The position numbers were made by a program, and so were the translations under genes. Below the pieces are notes generated by a model that made no database searches, had not been told where the DNA came from, and saw nothing but the letters and a program-made list of their open reading frames with translations. Below, piece after piece: positions 44,032 to 52,445 of a DNA stretch of 64,000 nt (position 1 is its first letter; every line of letters begins with the position of its first letter). The DNA lies in assembly GCA_002316545.1 (NCBI GenBank), contig DCDR01000001.1, positions 435,692 to 499,691 of the forward strand, given 5' to 3'. This DNA comes from Candidatus Saccharibacteria bacterium UBA1050. GTDB taxonomy: Bacteria; Patescibacteriota; Saccharimonadia; Saccharimonadales; Saccharimonadaceae.

Positions 44032-45675
44032 TTATACCAGTTTTTCGTTGTCAGGACGAGAGCGCCGACTGATTCGCTGCACAATTTTTTCAAACGGCGC
44101 AACTTCATGAAGTCGCAACATCTTGCTGAATATAATATAAGAGCCAAAGCTAGTCGCCACAATCAGTGCGAATTTTGGAAAGGTGAAGTAGAAACTACTG
44201 CTATCACCGGCTTGCAGTGGGAAAAGCGATACCATGAGGTACGCAACAATTGCCATAAAGCCTGTTGCACTTGCCATACGCCAAATCGCATTCCAAAACA
44301 TTCGGTCAAATAACTTATCTATCCGGGCATTCATTACTGCAAACAGTATAATAACCTCTACGAATGCCATAATAGATTGCGCCCAAGCAAGACCATATGG
44401 ACCCATTTGTAGTTTGACCGTAAACCAAACCGCCAAGAAAATATTTAAACCGATTGAGAATATGGAGATATAAAATGGCGTTTTCGTGTCTTGCTGAGCG
44501 TAAAAGCTTCGTGCGGCGATATAGTAAATTGAGCGAAAGAGTATCGCCACGGTAAGGGCGCCCAATAGTCCTGCCATCAGTGGGTCACCACCTGGATTTA
44601 TGAAGTTTACCAAGTAACCACGGGTGAAGTAAGTGATTACCGCCACAGGAAGCGCGAGCCAGATAATGATGCGTAGCACCGTTTGCAGTTCACTACGAAA
44701 TAAGTCGAGCCGGCCTTCGCTTAATCGCTCGGTCATCTTTGGAAATGCGGCGGTAGAAATAGCCACGCCAATCAAATTAATAGGAGCAAGGTGCAGTACT
44801 GTTGCCTGGTTGTACGCACGTACTGTACCGGCAGCCATACGTGAAGCTAGGTTAGTTTCTACAATACCTACCAGGTAATCCATGCCTTGATCGAGTGAAC
44901 GAGCTGGCAGCAGCTGCAGTACCTTACGAAAACCTTTGTTCCGCCAAAAAATCTTGAACCGATAATCAAAGCCAAGACCTATTAGCCCAACACAGCTCAC
45001 CAATAGTTGCATCATTGAACCGAGTACGACCCCGAGTGCAACCCCCATGATTCCACCTTCGAATATCTGCCAGCCAAAAATATTTATACCATTGGTGAAA
45101 AAGACGATGCCGATAATAATGCCGATGTTATAGATGATTGGGGCCAACGCATAAAACGTAAAACGCCCTAGTGCTTGCTGAATACTTGCAATCACCGTAG
45201 CAATAGCAAACAAAAATGGGTTGATTGCAATAACTCGCATCATGCTGACCGCCAGCGCCATACCGGATTCGCTTAAGCCTGGTGCGATGATATACCTCAT
45301 GAGCGGTTCAGCAAAAATAATAATAAGCACACTGGTTATAAGCGTCGCCACAGCCATTAAATTCATCAAGCTAGTTGAAATTTCCCAAGCAGAACGCTTG
45401 TTTCCCCCAGCCAGTCGCTGATTGAACACAGGAATAAACGTGACACTCAGTGCTCCAGAAACAAGAATGAAAAACATGAAATCTGGCACAGTAAAGGCGG
45501 CGGTGTACGCGTCGAGGCCTTCTGGGTAGGTACCGTAGTAGTAACTATTTAGTAAACGTTCACGCAAGAAACCAAAGAGCATCGACACGAAGGTAGCGCT
45601 CGCTAGTAAAGTAGCAGCAAACTGTACCGTCAGCTTTTGGTTTGCTCGGGCGACTACACTTTGTACGCGTCCCAT
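44032..45675 (-). CDS. murJ: Lipid II flippase MurJ (MviN)
   Basis: 547 aa with 14 predicted TM helices. FVSMLFGFLRERLLNSYYYG, AYTAAFTVPDFMFFILVSGALSVTFIPVF and the later AARSFYAQQDTKTPFYISIF are MurJ/MOP signatures. Flips lipid-linked peptidoglycan precursor. Starts 12 bp after ftsH, overlapping its ribosome-binding region, so probably co-transcribed with it. Confidence 0.95.
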   Translation of the reverse strand: MGRVQSVVARANQKLTVQFAATLLASATFVSMLFGFLRERLLNSYYYGTYPEGLDAYTAAFTVPDFMFFILVSGALSVTFIPVFNQRLAGGNKRSAWEISTSLMNLMAVATLITSVLIIIFAEPLMRYIIAPGLSESGMALAVSMMRVIAINPFLFAIATVIASIQQALGRFTFYALAPIIYNIGIIIGIVFFTNGINIFGWQIFEGGIMGVALGVVLGSMMQLLVSCVGLIGLGFDYRFKIFWRNKGFRKVLQLLPARSLDQGMDYLVGIVETNLASRMAAGTVRAYNQATVLHLAPINLIGVAISTAAFPKMTERLSEGRLDLFRSELQTVLRIIIWLALPVAVITYFTRGYLVNFINPGGDPLMAGLLGALTVAILFRSIYYIAARSFYAQQDTKTPFYISIFSIGLNIFLAVWFTVKLQMGPYGLAWAQSIMAFVEVIILFAVMNARIDKLFDRMFWNAIWRMASATGFMAIVAYLMVSLFPLQAGDSSSFYFTFPKFALIVATSFGSYIIFSKMLRLHEVAPFEKIVQRISRRSRPDNEKLV

Positions 45676-45687
45676 GGTCGCTTACCC

Positions 45688-47556
45688 TTATGCTGCGTGC
45701 AGCATAGCCTCTTTCGGGAGTACAGAGCCTTTAAGAATCCGCACCACTACGTCTTCTTCAATGGTTTCTTCTTTTATTAGTGCCTCAGCGAGCGCTTCGA
45801 GACCAGCAATGTTTGCCCGAATCACAAGTTCGGCGCGACGTGCTGCCTCTTTAATAAGATGTTCAACCTCAGCGTCAATTTGCCTTGCGGTATCGTCGCT
45901 ATATGGTCGTTCGTGAGTAATTTTATCAAACACCATGCCGCCGTTGTCTTCGTGGAACACTTGGTCACGAAGCTTACTGCCCATACCTTGTTCGATAATC
46001 ATATCGCGGGCAATTTCGGTTGCTTTGCGTAGGTCGTTACCTGCACCAGTGGTAATACCGTCATCGCCATACTTTATTTTCTCGGCGATTCGGCCACCCA
46101 TAGCCCTGGCTAGAATGTCTTTAAATTCGTATACATTTGTGTAGCTCTTATCTTCAGGTGGCAAGAACCACGTTACGCCGCCGGTACCACCACGAGGAAT
46201 AATGGTAACTTTATGCACTGGGTCGCTATCGGGCAACACGTGCCCTACAATAGCGTGGCCAGCTTCATGATACGCAGTGAGGAGTTTTTCTTCTTCGTTC
46301 ATCACCTTTGCTTTTCGTTCTGGACCAATCGCAACTTTTTCAAAGGCTTCAGTAAGATCCTTGTTAGTAATCTTTTTTGCGTTTCGGCGTGCTGCAATAA
46401 TTGCCGCTTCGTTGGCAATGTTTGCAAGGTCGGCACCACTACTTCCAGCGGTTTTTGCCGCCAACTTATCTAGGTCTACCGTGTCGTCAGTTGGCTTATT
46501 TTTGAAATGAACTTTCAAAATTGCTTCGCGGTCGCGTCGCTCTGGCAACATAATATTAGTGCGACGGTCGAAGCGGCCTGGGCGAAGAAGCGCTGGGTCA
46601 AGCACATCGGCGCGGTTGGTAGCAGCAAGCACAATCACATTAGTGTCGGTCTCGAAACCGTCCATTTCTACCAAAATTTGGTTGAGTGTTTGCTCACGTT
46701 CATCGTGACCACCGCCCATACCACTACCGCGTTTTCGACCAACGGCATCGATTTCGTCAATAAAGATAATAGCTGGTGCGTTCTTCTTTGCTTTTGCAAA
46801 CAAGTCTCGCACACGGCTTGCGCCAACTCCAACGAACATTTCAACAAATTCTGAACCAGAAATACTAAAGAATGGCACGTTTGCTTCGCCGGCTACGGCC
46901 CGCGCGAGCATGGTTTTACCTGTACCTGGGTGACCCACTAGCAGCACACCCTTTGGTATTTTCGCGCCAAGTTGTTGATACTTTTTCGGATGCTTCAAAA
47001 AGTCGACTACTTCTTCAAGGTCTTGCTTGGCGCTGTCGTTACCAGCAATGTCGGCAAACACTACTCGCTCTTTGTCGAGCCCATATAGTTTTGCCTTACT
47101 TTTACCAAAGCCCATTGCTTGGTTATTTTGCCCCTGAGCTTGGCGCATCATGAACATAAACAGCAAACCTATCAAGATAACAGGGAGTAAGATCCCAGCG
47201 ATTGTCCATAGCGCGTCACCAGTTTTTGATGGCTGCACAATCTTCACTTCTACATTCGCGTCTTTGTTGAGACCTTGGTCGTACAAGCTACTATTGCTGT
47301 CTTTGATCGATTTTTCGGTTGGTTTGTCTTGGCCTTCTGGCGTTACTTTTACGGTGTCGCCTTCAATCTGCAGCTTGTCAATCTCGCCTTTGTTCGCACG
47401 CGCAATCACGTTTGAGATTGAAACTTCTTTCAGTTTTTCCTGTGGGGCAGTAAGTGCCAAAACAGCGAGAGTAGTACCAACAAGTAACACCCAAAAGAGC
47501 GTTAATCGCAAGACATTACTAAACTTATTTTTCGGTGGTTGTGGTCGAGTGGCCAT
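45688..47556 (-). CDS. ftsH: ATP-dependent zinc metalloprotease FtsH
   Basis: 622 aa. Two TM helices (about 15-37 and 117-137) around an extracytoplasmic domain; AAA+ Walker A GHPGTGKT (208-215; the usual second residue Pro is His), Walker B IIFIDEIDA, SRH ALLRPGRFDRR; protease motif HEAGH (430-434). Degrades membrane and regulatory proteins. Confidence 0.97.
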   Translation of the reverse strand: MATRPQPPKNKFSNVLRLTLFWVLLVGTTLAVLALTAPQEKLKEVSISNVIARANKGEIDKLQIEGDTVKVTPEGQDKPTEKSIKDSNSSLYDQGLNKDANVEVKIVQPSKTGDALWTIAGILLPVILIGLLFMFMMRQAQGQNNQAMGFGKSKAKLYGLDKERVVFADIAGNDSAKQDLEEVVDFLKHPKKYQQLGAKIPKGVLLVGHPGTGKTMLARAVAGEANVPFFSISGSEFVEMFVGVGASRVRDLFAKAKKNAPAIIFIDEIDAVGRKRGSGMGGGHDEREQTLNQILVEMDGFETDTNVIVLAATNRADVLDPALLRPGRFDRRTNIMLPERRDREAILKVHFKNKPTDDTVDLDKLAAKTAGSSGADLANIANEAAIIAARRNAKKITNKDLTEAFEKVAIGPERKAKVMNEEEKLLTAYHEAGHAIVGHVLPDSDPVHKVTIIPRGGTGGVTWFLPPEDKSYTNVYEFKDILARAMGGRIAEKIKYGDDGITTGAGNDLRKATEIARDMIIEQGMGSKLRDQVFHEDNGGMVFDKITHERPYSDDTARQIDAEVEHLIKEAARRAELVIRANIAGLEALAEALIKEETIEEDVVVRILKGSVLPKEAMLHAA

Positions 47557-47633
47557 GAGCTAGTGTGTATCGTCCTTTCCGGGCAGAATTTCAAGAGATA
47601 TTTCGTGTATTTCTACTCTTTTTATAATAGCAG

Positions 47634-48473
47634 TTATGAACCTTGTTTGACAATGAACTCTCGCTTTGTAAATTCAACGTTACCTCGCCCGCCTGGCTGG
47701 TGTTGACTACCGGCCGAAGCTGTTTTAATTGCCATGAGCAATCGTTGTCGTTGTGGGCGTGGCAAGCTCATGCTCTTTTGCAGCAACTCAGCACGCAATA
47801 GCTCGATTGCCGCTGCTTCGTCAATCATCGTATAAAAATACCGTGATGAGCTTTTTGTTTCAAGCAATTCTGCGCATTCTTTGTCGATAGCATCACGCAG
47901 TATGCTCTGTTGATACCACAGCTCTTTGAGCTTGATTTTTCTACCATCATCGAGTCCAGCTATTTTTTTTCGAATTTGGTTTCGTAGGTATTGTTGTGAT
48001 TGGTTGGTTTCGTCTTCAACCCATTCGAGGTTGTGGCTCAAAGCATAGTCATATAGTTGTGATTTTGTGTAGGCAAGTAGCGGCCGAGCAACATTCGCAT
48101 TACCAAACACCGCCAAGCCGCGCCAACCGGTCCCGCGTGTACTATTAATGGCGATTGTCTCTAGCAAATCATCATGGTGGTGTGCAGTCACAACTTGCGC
48201 GTTATGTTTTTTCGCAAGCTGGTCCAAAAAATCATAGCGTCGTTCACGCGCTATTTCCTCACTTGCGTTGGCGCCAAGTTCTTCGCGCTTTGTTTCGTAC
48301 GGCAACTCGTATTTTTTTGCGAGTTCTTCTACAAACCTTGCATCAGCAGCTGAATCATCACGAATACCATGGTCAAAATGCCCAACTATTAACTCGTGCT
48401 CACCCTGATGAACCAGCATATCAAGCAATACCACCGAGTCCACCCCGCCACTTACCGCAACAATGTACTTCAC
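47634..48473 (-). CDS. tilS: tRNA(Ile)-lysidine synthase TilS
   Basis: 279 aa, GTG start. PP-loop VAVSGGVDSVVLLDML, then HFDHGIRDDSAADARFVEEL, VVTAHHHDDLLETI and ARPLLAYTKSQLYDYA. Shorter than E. coli TilS, lacking its C-terminal domains. Converts C34 of tRNA-Ile2 (CAT) to lysidine; an Ile2-like tRNA is encoded at 54611. Confidence 0.93.
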   Translation of the reverse strand: MKYIVAVSGGVDSVVLLDMLVHQGEHELIVGHFDHGIRDDSAADARFVEELAKKYELPYETKREELGANASEEIARERRYDFLDQLAKKHNAQVVTAHHHDDLLETIAINSTRGTGWRGLAVFGNANVARPLLAYTKSQLYDYALSHNLEWVEDETNQSQQYLRNQIRKKIAGLDDGRKIKLKELWYQQSILRDAIDKECAELLETKSSSRYFYTMIDEAAAIELLRAELLQKSMSLPRPQRQRLLMAIKTASAGSQHQPGGRGNVEFTKREFIVKQGS

Positions 48474-48477
48474 CGGC

Positions 48478-48651
48478 TTAGCCTATTCGTTTGCCAATCC
48501 ATACAGCGAGCCATATGCCAAAGAAACCACCGAGCATACTGCCCAAAATACTCCACCCGCTCAAAAAGTCGTTGTCACCAAACAGCACCGGTATATAGGC
48601 ACCAACCGTTCCAAAAACTCCAGCGAGTAGCAATATGACTGATTTATTCAT
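48478..48651 (-). CDS. Small two-helix membrane protein (AtpZ/AtpI-like)
   Basis: 57 aa from ATG 48651. Two TM helices with FGDNDFLSGWSILGSMLGGFFGIWL between and within; the Gly-rich second helix ending in IGKRIG resembles AtpZ/AtpI-type small proteins. Four bp upstream of tilS. Overlaps no functional part of the polymerase gene whose stop is at 48668. Confidence 0.5.
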   Translation of the reverse strand: MNKSVILLLAGVFGTVGAYIPVLFGDNDFLSGWSILGSMLGGFFGIWLAVWIGKRIG

Positions 48652-48667
48652 ACATCCAGTATACGCT

Positions 48668-49903
48668 TTACAAATATCTTGTACTACCAAACGGTATTTT
48701 TTGCTTTACATACATGTCGGTGCCCAGTGTATTTGCACTGTGAATCGTGCGGCCACCATAGCGCGCGTTGATTTCATCGATTGCGCTAGTGATATGGCGT
48801 TCACGAGCTAGTTCATCACCAAATAAACTCAGTTGTGGGTCTTTGTTGTCGCTCAGTTCATAGCAGGTTACGCCAATTTCTTTTACATCGCTGGGTGCAT
48901 TGGCAAAAAGCTGCGCGGCTTGTGCATAAATTGCTTGGTTAGAGAAAAACGGCATACTTGCCATGTGGCGCGCGTGCCAATAACCCGTGCTTCGGCTGCG
49001 TGCATGCACAGCTACGCCGCGAGCTTGTTTGCCCTGTGAGCGAATTTTATACCCAACGCTTTCTGCTAGATGATGCAGCCGCTGTAAAATTTCTGCGTGC
49101 GTAAGATTGAACTTTTCGAGTACATATTGCCGGCCAGCTGTGCGCATAGGGAAGTCACGTTTGTCTACTTCCCAACCCCGCAACCGCTGATGCCACTCGT
49201 CACCACAAATACTTTTAAACACCATTTTTCGTAAGGTCACGGGGTCGGCGTCTAAAAATTGAAGGGGAGTGTAAATACCTACAGCGTTTAGTCGCCGTTC
49301 CATACGCCCCGCGATTCCCGTAATGTCAGTCAGCTCTATGCCAGCAAACGTCTCTCGCAGATTGTGCGACGTTAAAACATCAAGTCCATCTGGCTTGTGC
49401 AAGCTGGCCGCGGTTTTTGCTAAAAATCGGTTGGGGGCAATACCAACGTTGCAGCGCATGGCACACCCTACTTCTTCTTTTAAGCGCCGTTTTATCTCAT
49501 GACCTATGTCTACAATGTCTCTGCCCTGAAGTACTTCGGTGGTTTCTGAAAAATCTATTACTCCCTCGTCGATGCTTTTCATACGCACATGTGCAGAGTA
49601 GTCGTTCATGATGTCCATCAATTTGTGATACACAAATCGATATTTTGCCGGGTCACTTTCTAGACCAATAAGTTCTGGGCATAGCTTTTTAGCATCGCGA
49701 AATCGCATGCCCAGCTTCACGCCCATCGCTTTTGCTTCGTAGCTACAGGTTACTATCATGGTATGTTCGGTGCGACGGTTCATAATTGCCACCGGCCTGC
49801 CTCGCAACATTGGCCTCGCCTGTTGTTCTACTGTCGCAAAGCAACTATTTAGGTCTATGTGCATAATTTGGGGCGGGGAAGCGTTGTAGTTAGTTCTCAA
49901 CAT
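48668..49903 (-). CDS. dinB: Y-family DNA polymerase (DinB/ImuB-like)
   Basis: 411 aa from ATG 49903. Catalytic MHIDLNSCFATVEQQ, SYEAKAMGVKLGMR and SIDEGVIDFSET retain the metal-binding Asp, Asp and Glu. The helix-hairpin region (LTDITGIAGRMERRL) and little-finger domain follow. The C-terminus lacks an obvious beta-clamp pentapeptide beyond QLSLF (about 375), which itself fits a clamp motif. Translesion synthesis. Its start overlaps the stop of a small upstream gene by 14 bp. Confidence 0.9.
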   Translation of the reverse strand: MLRTNYNASPPQIMHIDLNSCFATVEQQARPMLRGRPVAIMNRRTEHTMIVTCSYEAKAMGVKLGMRFRDAKKLCPELIGLESDPAKYRFVYHKLMDIMNDYSAHVRMKSIDEGVIDFSETTEVLQGRDIVDIGHEIKRRLKEEVGCAMRCNVGIAPNRFLAKTAASLHKPDGLDVLTSHNLRETFAGIELTDITGIAGRMERRLNAVGIYTPLQFLDADPVTLRKMVFKSICGDEWHQRLRGWEVDKRDFPMRTAGRQYVLEKFNLTHAEILQRLHHLAESVGYKIRSQGKQARGVAVHARSRSTGYWHARHMASMPFFSNQAIYAQAAQLFANAPSDVKEIGVTCYELSDNKDPQLSLFGDELARERHITSAIDEINARYGGRTIHSANTLGTDMYVKQKIPFGSTRYL

Positions 49904-50159
49904 GGTCGCCCTCCATGGTGAGTCGCCAGGTAAGCCGTTCACTGTCGAATTCTAGTCGATAGTCTGCCCCGCCATCGGTCACGTCAAACATGTGTAGCAT
50001 GCGTTTGCCTTGCTCGGTTGGATGCCGCAAACCAATTTCGGTTATTTCAATCACCCTCCCACTTGGTCGCCGAAAGCGCACCGGCGTACATGGGTTTAAG
50101 CCCACGCCAAATGTAGCCACCACGTCAATGCGTTCGTTCATAAAAGTTTCATCATTCAT
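49890..50159 (-). CDS. Small protein co-transcribed with the Y-family polymerase
   Basis: 89 aa from ATG 50159 with AGAGGA upstream. Beta-rich sequence: VRFRRPSGRVIEITEIGLRHP, then MLHMFDVTDGGADYRLEFD and TWRLTMEGDH. Comparable in size and setting to the small DUF6504-type proteins next to dinE/dinB genes in actinobacteria, but identity to that family is not certain. The overlap with dinB indicates translational coupling and a probable accessory role in translesion synthesis. Confidence 0.6.
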   Translation of the reverse strand: MNDETFMNERIDVVATFGVGLNPCTPVRFRRPSGRVIEITEIGLRHPTEQGKRMLHMFDVTDGGADYRLEFDSERLTWRLTMEGDHVEN

Positions 50160-50317
50160 TGTCAGCAATCCTCTAAAAGTTTGTTAGAGAAACGATTCTG
50201 AAATGTTTTGCCCGTTCACTTGCCCGTTTCTAGCGAGTATCCGAAGACAATTGATGAATCACCCGGAGGGACGCTTTGCTAAACTAGCCAGTGTGTATCG
50301 CTGGGGATGTATGTTTA

Positions 50318-50932
50318 TTATACCATTTTTGGTAAATCGTCCGCTGTAATGACGACAGCTTGAGCGTCAATTCCACACTGTTTCAGCATGGCCGCAAGGG
50401 AAGTGGTGTTAAGCCCCATTATGGTATCAAAGTCACCTTCAACATGATCAATCAAGGTACCATACAATCGCTGCACACTATACGCCCCTGCCTTATCCAT
50501 CGGATCTCCTGTCGCGATATATTCGTCCACTACCGCTTCATCAAATGGTGCGAATACAACAGTGGTGGTGGTGGCAACCGAAAGTCGTACGTTGTCATTA
50601 ATGCACACCAGGCTTATACCAGTCGTAACGTAGTTTGATTCACCAGCTAAGAGGCGAAGCAGCTCCTTGGCATTTTCTGGTGAAGTTGGCTTTTCAAGCT
50701 GCTTGCCGTTTATCGTCACAATCGTATCGGCTCCAATTACATAGGCATCGGGATAATATTGTGCGACGTCTAATGCTTTTCCCAGGGCAAGTTCTTTGGC
50801 TACTACTTCTGGGTCTCTACTGTTGTCGAGGTGCTCTTCGAAATTGCTCGGTACAACACTAAATGTTACGCCCATATCTGTTAGTAAGTTTTTGCGGCGC
50901 GGTGACTGACTGGCAAGGATTATATTCTTCAT
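50318..50932 (-). CDS. maf: Maf-like nucleotide pyrophosphatase
   Basis: 204 aa from ATG 50932; an ATG at 50941 is also possible. IILASQSPRRKNLL, VIGADTIVTINGKQLEKP and GAYSVQRLYGTLIDHVEGDFDTIMGL are Maf/YhdE signatures. Hydrolyses non-canonical or surplus dNTPs. TATAAT lies 7 nt before the 50932 ATG, suggesting a leaderless message and supporting the shorter start. Confidence 0.93.
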   Translation of the reverse strand: MKNIILASQSPRRKNLLTDMGVTFSVVPSNFEEHLDNSRDPEVVAKELALGKALDVAQYYPDAYVIGADTIVTINGKQLEKPTSPENAKELLRLLAGESNYVTTGISLVCINDNVRLSVATTTTVVFAPFDEAVVDEYIATGDPMDKAGAYSVQRLYGTLIDHVEGDFDTIMGLNTTSLAAMLKQCGIDAQAVVITADDLPKMV

Positions 50933-51000
50933 CCCTTTCATTATAGCAACCACCTCTGGAAATGCCGACCTGTATTTGCTACAATGATTCAAGCAATTGC

Positions 51001-51077
51001 GGCACCATAGCTCAGCTGGTTAGAGCGCAGGACTCATAAGCCTGAGGTCGGTAGTTCAAGCCTACCTGGTGCTACCA
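51001..51077 (+). tRNA. tRNA-Met (CAT), elongator-like
   Basis: Complete cloverleaf with encoded CCA: GGCACCA acceptor, TAGCTCAGCTGGTTAGAGC D-arm, loop CTCATAA, T-arm GTAGG/CCTAC. It most resembles elongator tRNA-Met. The 1-72 pair is G-U and the last anticodon-stem pair is A-G. Confidence 0.92.
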
Positions 51078-51078
51078 A

Positions 51079-51115
51079 GAAAAATACCCCACTTTGTTGG
51101 GGTGTTTTTCTTTGT
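51079..51115 (+). terminator. Terminator of tRNA-Met
   Basis: ACCCCA/TGGGGT with flanking A-run/T-run pairing, ending in TTTTTCTTTG, directly after the tRNA. Confidence 0.85.
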
Positions 51116-51139
51116 TAGTTTTCTCGTCTTTACTAATGT

Positions 51140-51259
51140 TTACTCAACATCAAGGTGGTCGGGTAGGGAAGTGAGCTTGTTTGAAACATAGCTACGAAGT
51201 TCTTGCAGGCTTCGTTCCCTATTCCAGCTGTCTTGCTGTTGGGCGATAGTGGTTTCCAT
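51140..51259 (-). CDS. 39-residue small protein with full expression signals
   Basis: ATG at 51259 opens 39 codons ending in TAA. The product is polar and helical, starting METTIAQQQDSWNRERSLQE and ending LPDHLDVE; no TM helix or family recognised. An AAGGAAAG Shine-Dalgarno lies 9 nt upstream and a near-consensus promoter at 51304-51332 gives a leader of about 40 nt. Those signals make translation likely. It occupies the otherwise empty stretch between tRNA-Met and the 51425 operon. Confidence 0.6.
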   Translation of the reverse strand: METTIAQQQDSWNRERSLQELRSYVSNKLTSLPDHLDVE

Positions 51260-51303
51260 GGTGGTGGTCTTTCCTTTTTTGTGTTTTATTGATTTATAGT
51301 ATT

Positions 51304-51332
51304 ATATTAGCATAAGCTTGTTAAAAAGTCAA
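51304..51332 (-). promoter_or_regulatory. Promoter of the 39-residue gene
   Basis: TTGACT (51327-51332), 17 nt, TAATAT (51304-51309) with extended -10 TATGC. It shares the TTGACWTTTTA...TTATGSTAATAT pattern with promoters at 24591 and 55436. Confidence 0.7.
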
Positions 51333-51424
51333 TACCTTTTTGTGATTTCGTAGTGTTTTTTGCAATTATGGTGCCGCTTATGGTATAAATAAACAGAGGT
51401 ATAGCCCACTAGAAAAACATAAAA

Positions 51425-52150
51425 ATGACGACGTTTGACCTATTTGTAATCATCATAGCCGCGGCGCTTATCCACGCAAGTTTTCAACTGAGCGTGAGTG
51501 TTCTTACGTTACTGAGTAGCCACACTCTGGGGGCAAAACGTTCTCAGGCTCGCCTGCTTCGACTTACCAGCTCGTTCGCATCTGGCGTGGGAGTTATGAC
51601 AGCGCTCTTACTTGCCGCCACTGCATTTACGGTGAGTGTGTTCGCGCGTCACGGTATTGACCCAGTACTATGGGTTGCTGCGTGTGGGCTTTTGTTTGGA
51701 CTTGGCTTCGCGGTATGGGTATTTTATTTCCGACGAGATAACGGCACGACGCTATGGATTCCTCGCGGTATGGCGCGCTATCTTGAAGGCCGTACAAAGG
51801 CAACTTCACTTAGTGCGGAAGCATTCGGGCTAGGTCTTGGCAGTGTACTGGGCGAGATTTTGTTCGTAGTTGGTCCAACGCTTGTGGCCGCACTCGCGTT
51901 AGTGCAGCTGCCGAGCGAGTTTCAGCTAGCCGCGATTGCGTTGTACACTGTTTTATCTATGCTATCTTTGCTGATTGTGCATGTGCTCGTAAGCGGTGGT
52001 CACAAAATAAGTAAAATCCAGCGCTGGCGCGAAGATAACAAGAACTTTCTACAATTTGCCGCTGGTAGCGCCATGATTGCACTTGGTTTTTATATCTATG
52101 TTGATCATGTGCTCACACACGCCGTGCTTGCTGCGGCTGGAGGCGTGTAA
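51425..52150 (+). CDS. Six-helix membrane protein, unknown (first of ATP-cone/flavoprotein operon)
   Basis: 241 aa with TM helices at about 4-30, 55-75, 83-103, 130-152, 160-185 and 210-235. Conserved-looking polar positions sit in helices (HASFQLSVSVLTLLSSH, GSVLGEILFVVGP). The layout recalls small LysE/DsbD/cation transporters, but no family can be named. Its TAA overlaps the next start (TAATG), so it is translationally coupled to the ATP-cone gene. Confidence 0.65.
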   Translation: MTTFDLFVIIIAAALIHASFQLSVSVLTLLSSHTLGAKRSQARLLRLTSSFASGVGVMTALLLAATAFTVSVFARHGIDPVLWVAACGLLFGLGFAVWVFYFRRDNGTTLWIPRGMARYLEGRTKATSLSAEAFGLGLGSVLGEILFVVGPTLVAALALVQLPSEFQLAAIALYTVLSMLSLLIVHVLVSGGHKISKIQRWREDNKNFLQFAAGSAMIALGFYIYVDHVLTHAVLAAAGGV

Positions 52151-52437
52151 TGAGTTCGCAGCTTATCGATGTAGTAAAGCGCGGTGGTGCTCGACCAACC
52201 GAAAGTTTTCAAGCCGAGAAACTAGTACAAAGTATCCTTGCTGCTTGCAATAGCGTACAAGCTCCCGATGGCGAAGCAGCAACTGCCGCTCGTTCAGTTC
52301 ACACTGCGGTGTTAGTGTGGTGCGACGATAAATCCGAAATTACCTCGAGCGACATCCGTAGAATCGCAGCTCATCATTTGAAAAAAATACACCCCGAAGC
52401 CGCCTACATATATAAACATCATCGTTTGGTGCTATAA
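52150..52437 (+). CDS. Stand-alone ATP-cone domain protein
   Basis: 95 aa. IDVVKRGGARPTESFQAEKL through SSDIRRIAAHHLKKIHPEAAYIYKHHR is an ATP-cone (PF03477-like), the nucleotide-sensing domain of ribonucleotide reductases and NrdR. NrdR's zinc ribbon and the RNR catalytic domain are both missing. Placed between a membrane protein and a flavoprotein, it may sense ATP/dATP for them. Starts in the stop of the upstream gene and ends 8 nt before the next start. Confidence 0.75.
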   Translation: MSSQLIDVVKRGGARPTESFQAEKLVQSILAACNSVQAPDGEAATAARSVHTAVLVWCDDKSEITSSDIRRIAAHHLKKIHPEAAYIYKHHRLVL

Positions 52438-52445
52438 GGAGAAAC

